A stretch of DNA of 64,000 nucleotides from Roseivirga thermotolerans (GTDB taxonomy: Bacteria; Bacteroidota; Bacteroidia; Cytophagales; Cyclobacteriaceae). The notes beneath the pieces were generated by a model. That model saw only the letters and a program-made list of their open reading frames with translations. It was not told the origin of the DNA and made no database searches. A program made the position numbers and the translations under genes. The stretch covers positions 310,001-374,000 of the forward strand of contig NZ_BNAG01000004.1 in NCBI RefSeq assembly GCF_014653175.1, read 5' to 3'. Each line of letters begins with the position of its first letter. Position 1 is the stretch's first letter. This document shows, piece by piece, positions 43,650 through 53,188 of this stretch.

Positions 43650-43751
43650 TTGGTTGAAGATTGATTAAAAAATTGAATATGAGTAAGTTAAGGTTTTTTA
43701 TTGTGAATTAATAGTGCTTGCCGGCTTCGGCCATTGCTCCACAGTTATTGT

Positions 43752-44204
43752 CTATCCTTCATGGGCCTGTACAAGCGGTTGAATCAAAATTTTCTTCATG
43801 CCCATTAATGCCTGCATTACCCGGTTTCTTTGTGCTTCTGTACCGGTTTTCATTAGGCTCATCAACTGGCTTGGCACTACCTGCCATGATAAACCAAAAG
43901 GGTCTTTGCACCATCCGCACATGCTTTCCTGACCTCCGTTTTGAGTAAGGCGGTTCCAAAAATGATCTACTTCGGTTTGACTGTCGCAAAGAATCAAAAA
44001 TGAAACAGATTCATTGAAGGTAAATTTTGGCCCTCCGTTTAACGCTATAAATTTTAAGTTCTCTAATTCAAACTCTACGATCATACCGGAATCGGATATT
44101 ACTTTGGAACGATCGAACAGCGTGCAGTAAAAGTCGGCTGCTTCTCTGGCTTGGTCATTGAACCATAGGTAAGGAGTGATTTTTTGAGTAACAATTTTTG
44201 ACAT
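43752..44204 (-). CDS. VOC family protein (PhnB-like)
   Basis: 150 residues from ATG 44204 (MSKIVTQKITPYLWF); the open frame 18 codons further upstream is not family-like. The betaalphabetabetabeta fold is seen in PYLWFNDQAREAADFYCTLF, FLILCDSQTEVDHFWNRLTQNGG and the closing CGWCKDPFGLSWQVVP. This matches PhnB-type/3-demethylubiquinone-9-like VOC proteins. Catalytic function is unknown. Confidence 0.88.
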   Translation of the reverse strand: MSKIVTQKITPYLWFNDQAREAADFYCTLFDRSKVISDSGMIVEFELENLKFIALNGGPKFTFNESVSFLILCDSQTEVDHFWNRLTQNGGQESMCGWCKDPFGLSWQVVPSQLMSLMKTGTEAQRNRVMQALMGMKKILIQPLVQAHEG

Positions 44205-44351
44205 GCTATAATGTGTTAAATGGAAAATAATGAGGAACCTCTGATAGGTCTTATGCAAAAGTCATAATTGTAAGGTGTTTCCGTTGCTGTCATATGCGGC
44301 ACATTAAGGGTGTGTTTGCGACAGAGAATGTTTCAGGCTGAGTATTATTCC

Positions 44352-44605
44352 TACTTACCCGTCTCACCGCTTTGAGCGGTCGGACGGTTGTTGAATATTT
44401 CTGAAAGTATTGGAGTTGTGTTTTCCTCATAGTCCTCATCGAGAGACTATGAGGGGGGGATGTGTATGGCTTTTCTGGAGGGGTAATTCTATACTGTTCT
44501 TACTTACCGGTCTGACCGCTCGAAGAGGTCGGACGGCTGCTGAATATTTCTGAAAGTATTGCCGTTGTGTTTTCCTCATAGTCCTCATTGAGAGACTATG
44601 AGGGG
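44352..44605. repeat. Pair of ~105-bp direct repeats with internal hairpins
   Basis: Copy 1 is 44352-44455 and copy 2 is 44501-44605, offset exactly 149 bp with no net indel. Each holds TGAATATTTCTGAAAGTATT, a GC-rich inverted element around GGTCGGACGG, and a perfect 10-bp inverted repeat CCTCATAGTC/GACTATGAGG (44425-44454 and 44574-44603). There is no coding potential and no T-run after the hairpins. The sequence is unrelated to the 84-bp array unit. The gap 44205-44812 holds only this pair and the terminator element. Confidence 0.85.
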
Positions 44606-44656
44606 TGAAGAATAATAGAGTATTGATGAATCAACCTTGGGGGGAGTTCATAAAAA

Positions 44657-44785
44657 AGGCTGTTGCGAAAGCGCTGGAGTTCGTCACTCTGAATTTATGT
44701 CAGAACCCGGGTGAATGGTCAATCAATCACTTACAGATCCTGAAACAAGTTCAGGGTGACATTCAGCTAACTTTCGCGACAGCCT
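44657..44785 (-). terminator. Aconitase terminator with a REP-like element inside its loop
   Basis: AGGCTGTTGCGAAAG (44657-44671) and CTTTCGCGACAGCCT (44771-44785) are complementary at 14 of 15 positions. On the minus strand the stem ends in a T-run (A-run 44652-44657), as expected for a terminator after the aconitase stop. The 99-bp loop contains an element from GTCACTCTGAA at 44683 to TTCAGGGTGAC at 44760, with the same CTGAA...TTCAG hairpins as the 84-bp arrays and mirrored GTCAC/GTGAC ends. A normal terminator loop is 3-10 nt, so an insertion is the simplest reading. Confidence 0.7.
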
Positions 44786-44812
44786 CTTTAAAATAAATTT
44801 GGCCTTGTCGGC

Positions 44813-47074
44813 TTATTTGTTTTGCTCCTTGATCAGATTAAGCGCAGAACCAGCTCTGAACCAACCAATCTGGGCTTCGTTGTAGGTATGGTTGGCCACA
44901 ATCACATCTTTGCTGCCATCGGCATGAACAAATTCTATGTTCAATGGCTTGCCTTCGCTAAACTGATCCAGGTCCAGGAAGTTGATGGTATCATCTTCCT
45001 GTACTTTATCATAGTCGGCTTCGTTGGCAAAAGTCAGGGCCAGCATACCTTGCTTTTTAAGGTTGGTTTCGTGAATACGGGCAAATGATTTTACCAATAC
45101 TGCTTTTACACCAAGGTGACGAGGCTCCATGGCCGCATGTTCGCGAGAAGAGCCTTCTCCATAGTTGTGGTCTCCCACAACAATAGTAGGAATGCCCTCA
45201 GCTTTATATTGTCGCTGTGTGGCAGGCACCGGGCCATATTCACCAGTAAGTTGGTTCTTTACCTTGTTGGTTTCTTTATTAAATGCATTTACGGCACCAA
45301 TCAGGCAGTTGTCTGAGATATTGTCCAGATGACCTCTAAACCTCAACCATGGACCAGCCATTGAAATGTGGTCAGTTGTACACTTACCAAAGGCTTTAAT
45401 CAGTAATTTGGCGCCAGTGATGTTCTTACCATCCCAAGGTTTGAAAGGCTCCAGAAGTTGAAGTCTTTTAGAGTCAGGACGAACAACCACTTCAATATTG
45501 CTGCCATCTTCTGCCGGAGCCTGATAGCCATTGTCCTCTACTGCAAAGCCTTTGCTTGGAAGCTCTTCACCCACTGGTGGGTCCAGTTTAACCTGTTCGC
45601 CTTTTTCGTTGGTAAGAGTATCGGTAATGGGGTTGAAGCCTAAGTCGCCTGATATAGCAATAGCAGCTACCATTTCCGGTGAGGTAACAAAGGCATGGGT
45701 ATTAGGGTTGCCATCGGCTCTCTTAGAGAAGTTTCTGTTAAAAGAGTGCACAATGGTATTTACTCGGGTATTGTCTCCTGATCTTTCCCACTGACCAATA
45801 CATGGGCCACAGGCATTGGTAAATATGGTGGCATCCAGGTCTTCAAAGATTTTCAGAAGTCCGTCTCTTTCTGCCGTGTACCTTACCTGCTCGGAGCCAG
45901 GGTTAATACCAAAGTCTGCTTTGGTCTTTAGCCCTTTTTCTACGGCTTGTTTGGCAATAGAAGAGGCCCGGGAAAGATCTTCGTAAGAAGAGTTGGTGCA
46001 TGAACCTATAAGACCCCATTCTACTTTGGTGGGCCAGCCGTTTTTCTCGGCTTCTTCACGCATTTTAGAAACCGGAGTGGCACGATCCGGAGTAAAAGGA
46101 CCATTTACGTGCGGTTCTAGCGTGCTTAGGTCAATTTCTATAACCTGATCGAAATATTGTTCAGGATTGGCATATACCTCATCGTCACCAGTAAGGTGCT
46201 CTCTTACCTGATTGGCCATTTCAGCCACATCAGCCCGGTCTGTAGAGCGCAGATACCTTTCCATGGAATCGTCATAACCAAAAGTAGAGGTGGTTGCTCC
46301 AATCTCAGCACCCATGTTACAAATGGTGCCTTTTCCGGTTGCTGAAAGGCTTTTGGCACCTTCGCCAAAGTATTCGAGAATGCAACCCGTACCACCTTTT
46401 ACGGTAAGAATGCCCGCTACTTTAAGAATTACATCTTTTGGCGCAGTCCAGCCGTTCATTTTGCCGGTTAGTTTTACTCCAATGAGCTTAGGGAATTTAA
46501 GCTCCCAGGGCATTCCGGCCATTACGTCTACGGCATCGGCACCGCCAACACCTATGGCTACCATGCCCAAACCACCTGCGTTTACAGTGTGAGAGTCGGT
46601 TCCAATCATCATTCCTCCAGGGAATGCATAGTTTTCTAAAACAACCTGGTGAATAATTCCGGCTCCGGGTTTCCAGAAGCCAATACCATATTTATTAGAC
46701 ACAGACTCAAGGAAGTTGAACACTTCTCCTGAAGCAGTGAGTGAATTTCTTAAATCTTCTTCGGCACCTTGTTTAGCCAAAATGAGGTGGTCGCAATGCA
46801 CGGTAGAGGGTACCGATACTTTGGCTTTACCAGCTTGCATAAACTGTAAAAGAGCCATTTGTGCTGTGGCATCTTGCATGGCCACCCGGTCAGGAGCAAA
46901 GTTTACATAAGACTTACCTCTCTCGTATGCCTCAGTAGCGTTTCCATCCCACAAGTGTGAATACAAAATTTTCTCAGCCAGGGTAAGTGGTTTACCCACA
47001 GATTTTCTGGCTGCTTCTATACGAGAAGGCATCTTCTCGTAAACAGCCTTAATCATATCAATGTCAAAAGCCAT
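44813..47074 (-). CDS. acn: Aconitate hydratase (mitochondrial-type)
   Basis: A TCA-cycle enzyme isomerising citrate to isocitrate with a [4Fe-4S] cluster. In 753 residues the cluster cysteines are in [10 protein letters not shown] and ACGPCIGQW. Substrate-site motifs include [15 protein letters not shown] and the swivelling domain [22 protein letters not shown]. Size and motif order match the mitochondrial (AcnM-like) type used by Bacteroidota, not AcnA or AcnB of E. coli. A palindrome TAGATAACTATCTA (47104-47117) lies about 30 bp upstream of the ATG. Confidence 0.96.
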   Translation of the reverse strand: MAFDIDMIKAVYEKMPSRIEAARKSVGKPLTLAEKILYSHLWDGNATEAYERGKSYVNFAPDRVAMQDATAQMALLQFMQAGKAKVSVPSTVHCDHLILAKQGAEEDLRNSLTASGEVFNFLESVSNKYGIGFWKPGAGIIHQVVLENYAFPGGMMIGTDSHTVNAGGLGMVAIGVGGADAVDVMAGMPWELKFPKLIGVKLTGKMNGWTAPKDVILKVAGILTVKGGTGCILEYFGEGAKSLSATGKGTICNMGAEIGATTSTFGYDDSMERYLRSTDRADVAEMANQVREHLTGDDEVYANPEQYFDQVIEIDLSTLEPHVNGPFTPDRATPVSKMREEAEKNGWPTKVEWGLIGSCTNSSYEDLSRASSIAKQAVEKGLKTKADFGINPGSEQVRYTAERDGLLKIFEDLDATIFTNACGPCIGQWERSGDNTRVNTIVHSFNRNFSKRADGNPNTHAFVTSPEMVAAIAISGDLGFNPITDTLTNEKGEQVKLDPPVGEELPSKGFAVEDNGYQAPAEDGSNIEVVVRPDSKRLQLLEPFKPWDGKNITGAKLLIKAFGKCTTDHISMAGPWLRFRGHLDNISDNCLIGAVNAFNKETNKVKNQLTGEYGPVPATQRQYKAEGIPTIVVGDHNYGEGSSREHAAMEPRHLGVKAVLVKSFARIHETNLKKQGMLALTFANEADYDKVQEDDTINFLDLDQFSEGKPLNIEFVHADGSKDVIVANHTYNEAQIGWFRAGSALNLIKEQNK

Positions 47075-47183
47075 GAAAAATATTTTTAAATGATTAGTTC
47101 TATTAGATAACTATCTAGGGGCCGCTAAGTTATCAAAAATCGAAGAATTGAGTATGCCTCAGAGGTATTTGTTGGAGCAGAAC

Positions 47184-47930
47184 TTATGTCTTTGCTCTAA
47201 TTTCTTCCTTCAGTAGGCTAATGAGTATTTCAAGGCTTCTTTGTACCGGGTTTTCAAAGTAGATGGTATGCTTGAGACGGTTGTACCTGAGGTAAACCAA
47301 ATCCAAGAACTGACGGTCGTTGAGCAATACCCGAATAATCCGATCCACCTGTTGTTCGGAGATGTTAATTTCATCCATATCCTCCATGGGCTCCAGCAAA
47401 GAAAGCACCTGTTTTTGAAGCAAGTATGGTTCTAGTTTATCTTCGATGAGGCGTCTTTCTACATTTTCGGTAATGGGGGCGCGGGCGAGTCGTCCCTTGT
47501 ATCGGATAATGGTTTTACGAATGGTGTCCGACTCTATTAGGCGGAGATTGCCCGAACTGGTCAGATCCTGATAAACCACATCGGACGGTGAGAAAATACG
47601 GTTGATGAGCAATTCTTTTACGGCCATTCTCAGGGTGTCTTCGGCTACTTGCCGATTGGCTGTTTCCAGTAATTTTCCAAAGAGTACAAGCTGATGCTTA
47701 CGCGTTTGCTGATCGGCCCTGAGCTCTTCCAAATTGGTCATAGCTTCCTCCATCAGTTCCTGAAGGTACTTTTTTTCCAGTGCCTTTTGCTCCTTTCTTT
47801 CTCCATACTTATCGAGCGCAAAGGCCAGGTAAATACCCACTACAATAATCAATAGTTCTACCACTATTTTTCCCATGCCTCTGAAAGAAAACCTGGGAGC
47901 TTCGCCTTCCAGTCTGTATTTGTTTGCCAT
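47184..47930 (-). CDS. DUF6090 family membrane protein
   Basis: 248 residues. One membrane helix near the N-terminus (about 18-40, MGKIVVELLIIVVGIYLAFAL) is preceded by a short basic-acidic tail and followed by a long helical, charged region (about 41-240) with coiled-coil character. This is the DUF6090 pattern common in Bacteroidota, with no known function. It lies three bases downstream of the fatty-acid transporter gene, so it is co-transcribed with it. Confidence 0.8.
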   Translation of the reverse strand: MANKYRLEGEAPRFSFRGMGKIVVELLIIVVGIYLAFALDKYGERKEQKALEKKYLQELMEEAMTNLEELRADQQTRKHQLVLFGKLLETANRQVAEDTLRMAVKELLINRIFSPSDVVYQDLTSSGNLRLIESDTIRKTIIRYKGRLARAPITENVERRLIEDKLEPYLLQKQVLSLLEPMEDMDEINISEQQVDRIIRVLLNDRQFLDLVYLRYNRLKHTIYFENPVQRSLEILISLLKEEIRAKT

Positions 47931-47933
47931 GTA

Positions 47934-49283
47934 TCAGAAAATCAATAGGTTGCTTATAAATATAAGCATTCCGAGCATCATCACTAAAACGCTGTAAGGA
48001 AGAATATCTTTTGCTTTAAGTTGAGTGATGCCCAAAAGGGGTAGAGCCCAGAAGGGTTGGAGCATGTTGGTCAACTGATCTCCATAGGAGAGAGCCATAA
48101 TGATTTTAGGTATAGAAACTCCTAATGCTTCGGCTGCTTCGGTCACTATTGGTCCCTGAACAGCCCATTGTCCGCCACCACTTGGCACAAACACATTGAC
48201 AATGCCGGCACTAATAAAGGTAAAGATGGGAAGGGTGGTTTGGTTGGAAATAGCCACAAAGGCGTAAGAGATTTCAGCTCCTAATCCCGAGTACTTCATA
48301 ATGCCCATTATGCCCGCATACAGGGGGAATTGAATAAGGATGCCCGAGGCACCACCAATAGCTTTTTGTATGGCTGTTAGGAAATTGGAAAAGCTACCGT
48401 GCATCATCAGGCCCAGGCCGAATAATAAAAAGTTAATGTAATTAAGGTCAATAAAGCCTAACCCCGATCCGGAAGGGGTGTTCCAGGCCTGACGAATGGC
48501 TATAAAACATATGAGTAAACCTAGGCCAATGGCCGGAAACCTGGCATGGTCTAGCTTCTCGGCTCCAACGGCTTCGGTGGTCAATTTTTGACTCTTCTTA
48601 GATTGGCTTTTAAGTTTATTAAAGGTTCTGTGTGGCGACAAACGTCCGAGCAGATACAGAAACCCGGGAATAAGCACAATAAGGCAGAGACTTGTACTAA
48701 TATTCATTGTGGAAAGGAGCGTTTCCTCAATGCCTATCACACCGATTTGGTTGACTAAAAAATGACTTTTACCCGATACGGTGAGTGGTGCCGACCCGGA
48801 AAGCCCGCCATGCCAGCACATCATGCCGGCATAACCGGCCGCCCCAATGAGCGGATAGTTCAATGGCTGACCCAGCTCTTGGGATCTTTCGGCCACTTTT
48901 CGCGCAAAAATTGCCCCAAATACCAAACACAAGCCCCAATTGAAGAAGCTGAGCAGAATTGTAATCAGGCCAACAATCATGGCAGCAGTGGCTGTAGTAT
49001 GGCAATAGCGAGTAAGGAGATTAATGAGCCGGTTGAACAGAGGGGTTAAAGCGAGAGCATGGCCAAGAATAAGAATGAGGGCCATTTGCATGGTAAAGGC
49101 CAGTAGCTCCCAAAAACCGGTTTGCCAATATTCCAATAGCTTTATTGGGTAAGATGATACTGCATTTTCCGGCCTTTGAGTAAAAATGAGTGCCAAACCG
49201 TAAACTAAAACGGTAAGTAAAACAGCTATGGCAAACGGGGAAGGGAAAAGATGATAAAAGAGTTTCCTAAATCTTTGGCTCAT
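47934..49283 (-). CDS. atoE: AtoE-like short-chain fatty acid transporter
   Basis: A 449-residue inner-membrane protein of the AtoE/short-chain fatty acid transporter family, with 11-12 hydrophobic segments. Recognisable family segments are FAIAVLLTVLVYGLALI near the start, MCWHGGLSGSAPLTV, and the conserved VNVFVPSGGGQWAVQGPIV plus GDQLTNMLQPFWALPLLG near the end. It probably carries short-chain fatty acids or related carboxylates; direction and specificity are unknown. It heads a unit with the DUF6090 gene. Confidence 0.92.
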   Translation of the reverse strand: MSQRFRKLFYHLFPSPFAIAVLLTVLVYGLALIFTQRPENAVSSYPIKLLEYWQTGFWELLAFTMQMALILILGHALALTPLFNRLINLLTRYCHTTATAAMIVGLITILLSFFNWGLCLVFGAIFARKVAERSQELGQPLNYPLIGAAGYAGMMCWHGGLSGSAPLTVSGKSHFLVNQIGVIGIEETLLSTMNISTSLCLIVLIPGFLYLLGRLSPHRTFNKLKSQSKKSQKLTTEAVGAEKLDHARFPAIGLGLLICFIAIRQAWNTPSGSGLGFIDLNYINFLLFGLGLMMHGSFSNFLTAIQKAIGGASGILIQFPLYAGIMGIMKYSGLGAEISYAFVAISNQTTLPIFTFISAGIVNVFVPSGGGQWAVQGPIVTEAAEALGVSIPKIIMALSYGDQLTNMLQPFWALPLLGITQLKAKDILPYSVLVMMLGMLIFISNLLIF

Positions 49284-49323
49284 ACCTAAAGATGCAAATT
49301 CCGGGGATTTTTATTATTGAAAT

Positions 49324-49803
49324 TCAGAATAAGAAGTATGTAGCGTTCAGCCAGGCGAAAATAACCATCCCAACCGCCAGCAGCAGAGCACTGACTATAC
49401 TAGTGCCTCCTTGTTTTCTGAGATATTTTTTGGCTTCCTCGTCTTCCTGAATCTGGATATTGTCAATTACCTTGATTGCTTTGGCTAAGTATAATCTATT
49501 GAAAATGAATCCCGAGACAGTTGCGAACAGAAATGTCATAAAGATATTATATCCGGTATCATGCATAAAAGTTAAGTTGAACGTAGTAGCTATGTTCAAT
49601 GAAAGAATTTGTTCAGTATAGATCAGAATCAAGAGAATAACCCCCTCTTTGTACATTTTCCGGTAAAAGAAATATACTCCCCCTAATAAAAATGAGGGGA
49701 GGTTAAAGGTGTATCTATTCCCCTCTTTAAACTCACGGAGCTTGTTCAAAAAATACGCCCTACTATTAGCGAAGTATATAGAATAAAGTTGATCCTTGTT
49801 CAT
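49324..49803 (-). CDS. Small membrane protein, DUF2628-like
   Basis: 159 residues with about four hydrophobic segments (around 37-49, 54-75, 85-105, 135-157). The N-terminal pattern YFLNKLREFKEGNRYTFNLP followed by FLLGGVYFFYRKMYKEG is typical of DUF2628 and related 'inner membrane' proteins, where it marks the step from a cytoplasmic domain into the membrane. Function unknown. It is eight bases downstream of the acyl-CoA reductase gene. Confidence 0.75.
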   Translation of the reverse strand: MNKDQLYSIYFANSRAYFLNKLREFKEGNRYTFNLPSFLLGGVYFFYRKMYKEGVILLILIYTEQILSLNIATTFNLTFMHDTGYNIFMTFLFATVSGFIFNRLYLAKAIKVIDNIQIQEDEEAKKYLRKQGGTSIVSALLLAVGMVIFAWLNATYFLF

Positions 49804-49811
49804 GGATTGGA

Positions 49812-50825
49812 TTACAAGCTTGCCAAAAACTCCAGCGTATCAACCCCATCGGCATAATCCCACAGCTCAGGGCATTGGGCAGTGCCAAAGGGTAAGCTGC
49901 CTTCGTACCATCCATCTTTAGCAACCATACACTGGATTTTATCTTGTTGAGCTGAAAGCTTTAGTGATAGCTCGGCTTCAGAAGCGTATGATTCGTAAAA
50001 AACCACCGAAATAGGAGAGACCAGTTCAGAGCTCTCTCGCATAAGAAAGAAGCCCGAGTCGAGATGTGGCTCCTTGTTTACCAAATACACGGACTTATTG
50101 TAGTCATAATTGTTCTGGTATTTGTGATGACTCAATACATTCTCGTGAGTGTCTTGCGCAGCAATAAACTGAGTGAGGTCAAATGATTTAGGACAATAAA
50201 TCTTAGCCACATTTCTACAGCCAAGCCCGTAGTAGGTAAAAATGTCCAGACCAAGGTTCTGGAGATCGGTGGTTGTTTCTTCTCCGTTCAATAGGCCAAC
50301 CGATACCCTGTTTTGCCGAATAATGTGAGGGTGTTTAGCAAAGTAATGTTTGAAATACCGAGCTGTATTGTCCGAACCGGTAGCAATTACAGCTTCTATA
50401 TCATTTAGCCGATCAACTTCCGCAAGTTGACTTTTTAGCTCAGGTTCCAGATCAATAAGCGTTTGCAATGCGGCTTTCATCAATACAGCATCTTGCGATG
50501 AGTATTTCACACAAGCCTTGTGTCCGCTTATAATTACCGAGAGTACATCGTGCAAGCCCACTAAAGGAATATTGCCGGCTAGTACAAGACCAACCTTTCT
50601 GGGGTTTTTAGACCAATTATAGCCCTTTATCCAGTGACCGATCTTTTCTTCGGTGAGAGCCTCGCCCCAGGCATTAAAGGCCTTTTGAATATTGTCTTTA
50701 GTGAACCAATTGTTTTGGTTTATAGCCACCTGGCAAAGGTTTGAGAACTCTTCCGGGGTTATTGTTTTGAACCAATTTCCCAAATTTGCCAGTGCTGTTG
50801 CTCTTCTTTCTATACTCATTTCCAT
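49812..50825 (-). CDS. Acyl-CoA reductase (LuxC-like)
   Basis: An aldehyde-dehydrogenase-superfamily enzyme expected to reduce acyl-CoA or acylated substrates to aldehydes. ATG 50825 (MEMSIERR) or ATG 50819 starts it, giving about 337 residues. Family landmarks are VGLVLAGNIPLVGLHDVLSVI, the nucleotide-binding VIATGSDNTARYFKHYF, the catalytic-cysteine region TYYGLGCRNVAKIY, and GTAQCPELWDYADGVDTLEFL at the C-terminus. A divergent 2[4Fe-4S] ferredoxin gene starts 139 bp away; the pairing is common in Bacteroidota but its meaning is unknown. Confidence 0.88.
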   Translation of the reverse strand: MEMSIERRATALANLGNWFKTITPEEFSNLCQVAINQNNWFTKDNIQKAFNAWGEALTEEKIGHWIKGYNWSKNPRKVGLVLAGNIPLVGLHDVLSVIISGHKACVKYSSQDAVLMKAALQTLIDLEPELKSQLAEVDRLNDIEAVIATGSDNTARYFKHYFAKHPHIIRQNRVSVGLLNGEETTTDLQNLGLDIFTYYGLGCRNVAKIYCPKSFDLTQFIAAQDTHENVLSHHKYQNNYDYNKSVYLVNKEPHLDSGFFLMRESSELVSPISVVFYESYASEAELSLKLSAQQDKIQCMVAKDGWYEGSLPFGTAQCPELWDYADGVDTLEFLASL

Positions 50826-50958
50826 AATTGTGCCCCAAAAATACAAGCTAAGTTTGCGCCTGAGAACTATTACCTATTACTTTTGCGGCAAATATTTTTA
50901 GAAACCTGAAACTTAGCCAACAAATAATTGTTGCACTAAGGACTACCAATAAAATTAG

Positions 50959-51309
<351 letters not shown>

Positions 51310-51333
51310 TACCAAACTCATTATGAAAGCATT

Positions 51334-51363
51334 AAAAAAAGGCCTCAACAGAGGCCTTTTTTC
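51334..51363. terminator. Terminator of the ferredoxin gene
   Basis: AAAAAAAGGCCTC (51334-51346), 4-nt loop AACA, GAGGCCTTTTTT (51351-51362). A perfect stem with a T-run; the A-run makes it able to work on both strands. Confidence 0.92.
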
Positions 51364-51519
51364 GTATAGGTCTACTTTATTTAATCATATAGATGTAACT
51401 AGACCACTTGAGCAACAAGCATTGCCTTTACCAACGGTGACAGCATGTCGAATCATACGCTATGCGACTTAAGTAAGTAATCCGGTTTTATTATTAAGAC
51501 TCGCAATTCTTTATAACTT

Positions 51520-52404
51520 ATGGCTATGGAAGTGTCTCAACTTACGAATTGGCTTTCGGAGCCTCTTGCAAAACGCTTTTTGTTGCTGCTGGTAGCCTTT
51601 ATCCTGGTTATGCTGGTGGCAAGGTTTCTTAAACGAGTGCTTTCACGCTATGTAAGCGATAAGAGTACGCGCTATCAGGCTAAAAAACTGGTAACCCTAT
51701 TGGGTTATATTGTTTTTGCCCTCAGTGGCATGCTCATTTTCAATTACAAGCTTTCTAACATTACACTGGCTGTAGGTTTGGCCGGAGCAGGTATTGCCTT
51801 TGCCCTGCAAGAAGTAATAATGAGTATTGCAGGCTTTTTGGTCATTCTTTCCGGTAAATATTTCAAAGTAGGAGACCGCGTACAAATGGGGGGAGTGAAG
51901 GGAGATGTAGTAGATATTGGCGTATTGCGCACTACACTTATGGAGATTGGCGACTGGGTAGATGGTGATCTTTACAATGGAAAAATGGTGCGATTGACCA
52001 ATAGCTATTTATTCAAGGAGCCGGTTTATAACTATTCGGGAGATTTTCCCTTTTTGTGGGACGAGATTAAAATTCCGGTGCGTACTGATAGCGATCAAGA
52101 ATATTTTAAAGGTGTGCTGAATCAAATACTCGATGAGGTGGTGGGTGATTTTAGTCGTGACTCACAGGCCTCGTGGGATAAACTAACCGGGCAGCTTTAT
52201 GTGGAGAAGGCCCAAATTCCTCCAATGATTACTTTCTCTTTCGATGAAAATTGGAGCACCTACACCCTTCGTTATGTGGTAGATTTTAAAAAGAGAAGAA
52301 CCACCAAAAACCTCATCTACGAAAAGGTACACAAGGCTATTCTTCAGAGTGGAGGCAAGGTTTCGTTGGCAGGAAGTAGCCTGGAAGTAACTCTGACCAA
52401 ATAA
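51520..52404 (+). CDS. MscS family mechanosensitive channel
   Basis: 294 residues, inner membrane. Three hydrophobic segments lie near 18-38, 62-84 and 88-112; the last is the pore helix with ALQEVIMSIAGFLVILS. The MscS beta domain follows with YFKVGDRVQMGGVKGDVVDIGVLRTTL and the cytoplasmic alpha/beta part. Such channels release solutes on hypo-osmotic shock. It is a short MscS form with no N-terminal extra helices, transcribed alone. Confidence 0.92.
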   Translation: MAMEVSQLTNWLSEPLAKRFLLLLVAFILVMLVARFLKRVLSRYVSDKSTRYQAKKLVTLLGYIVFALSGMLIFNYKLSNITLAVGLAGAGIAFALQEVIMSIAGFLVILSGKYFKVGDRVQMGGVKGDVVDIGVLRTTLMEIGDWVDGDLYNGKMVRLTNSYLFKEPVYNYSGDFPFLWDEIKIPVRTDSDQEYFKGVLNQILDEVVGDFSRDSQASWDKLTGQLYVEKAQIPPMITFSFDENWSTYTLRYVVDFKKRRTTKNLIYEKVHKAILQSGGKVSLAGSSLEVTLTK

Positions 52405-52458
52405 GTCCCATCCGGTATGTATTGAAATTTAGTGATAACGTAAACTGCCCCGCTGCGT

Positions 52459-53166
52459 CTAGTTTGAGGTAATTACGATGGCTTCGTTTAGGCCGGTTTC
52501 CGGGGTCAGAGTGAGGCCATACGTGTTTTTGAGCGCAAGTAATAGAGCCTCCGTGTCTCCGTTTGGTAATTCTATGTCTAATTTAAGGTCTAATTTGGGC
52601 ACATCCCCCCTGATTGGTGTATCGACTATTTTTTCGAGAAATAAGATGAAGTTATCCAGGCTACCAATAAACCTCACTCTTTTGGGGTGTGTAGAAGATA
52701 ATTGATCAATTTCCGGGTGTACGTTTTTCGCCTGATGTAGAAGATAACTGTCCGACACTGCAAGACTATAAAACGATTGTTTTCTGTTTTCAATCTTCCA
52801 CTTAAAATCGGCTTTTTCAGCCATGAAATTCAAAATATCTTCGCTTAAGTCAGAAATTTGGGGTGAGGGGTAATTGGTCACCTTCAGGTTGAAGTGATAG
52901 CGATCAGGTAAACTCTCAATTACCACCACTTTCTCAGGATTAAAAGATTCCACCACTTCTTTTAAATTACCAAGTCGTTGAAATAAAAGCTCTCCATCAG
53001 CTGTGCCAGACGATTTTGAGGTAGAGTGGTTTTTACTTTCTATTACCAACTCTATTTTGGCATCACCTTTATCTTTAAGCACTTTTTGCCATTCAGAGAT
53101 TGAATAGGGAGTATTGCAGGCAATCAATAGAAGAATTATGGAGAACAGTATTAGTGTGTTTTTCAT
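52459..53166 (-). CDS. Lipoprotein of unknown function, DUF3738-like tail
   Basis: 235 residues. The lipoprotein signal is MKNTLILFSIILLLIAC (C17). The mature part is rich in beta strands and acidic. The last ~45 residues (LDLKLDIELPNGDTEALL, then LALKNTYGLTLTPETGLNEA) look like the end of DUF3738/'soil-associated' proteins, where an 'ALxxxYGL' helix precedes a closing strand. The resemblance is weak. It is 22 bp downstream of the DUF58 gene and perhaps co-transcribed. Confidence 0.6.
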   Translation of the reverse strand: MKNTLILFSIILLLIACNTPYSISEWQKVLKDKGDAKIELVIESKNHSTSKSSGTADGELLFQRLGNLKEVVESFNPEKVVVIESLPDRYHFNLKVTNYPSPQISDLSEDILNFMAEKADFKWKIENRKQSFYSLAVSDSYLLHQAKNVHPEIDQLSSTHPKRVRFIGSLDNFILFLEKIVDTPIRGDVPKLDLKLDIELPNGDTEALLLALKNTYGLTLTPETGLNEAIVITSN

Positions 53167-53188
53167 GTGCTAAATATTGGTATTCTAT

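Noticed and set aside
44605-44796. 63-codon ORF across the aconitase terminator
   Set aside because: It spans a terminator stem and a REP-like element, so its codons are explained by those structures.
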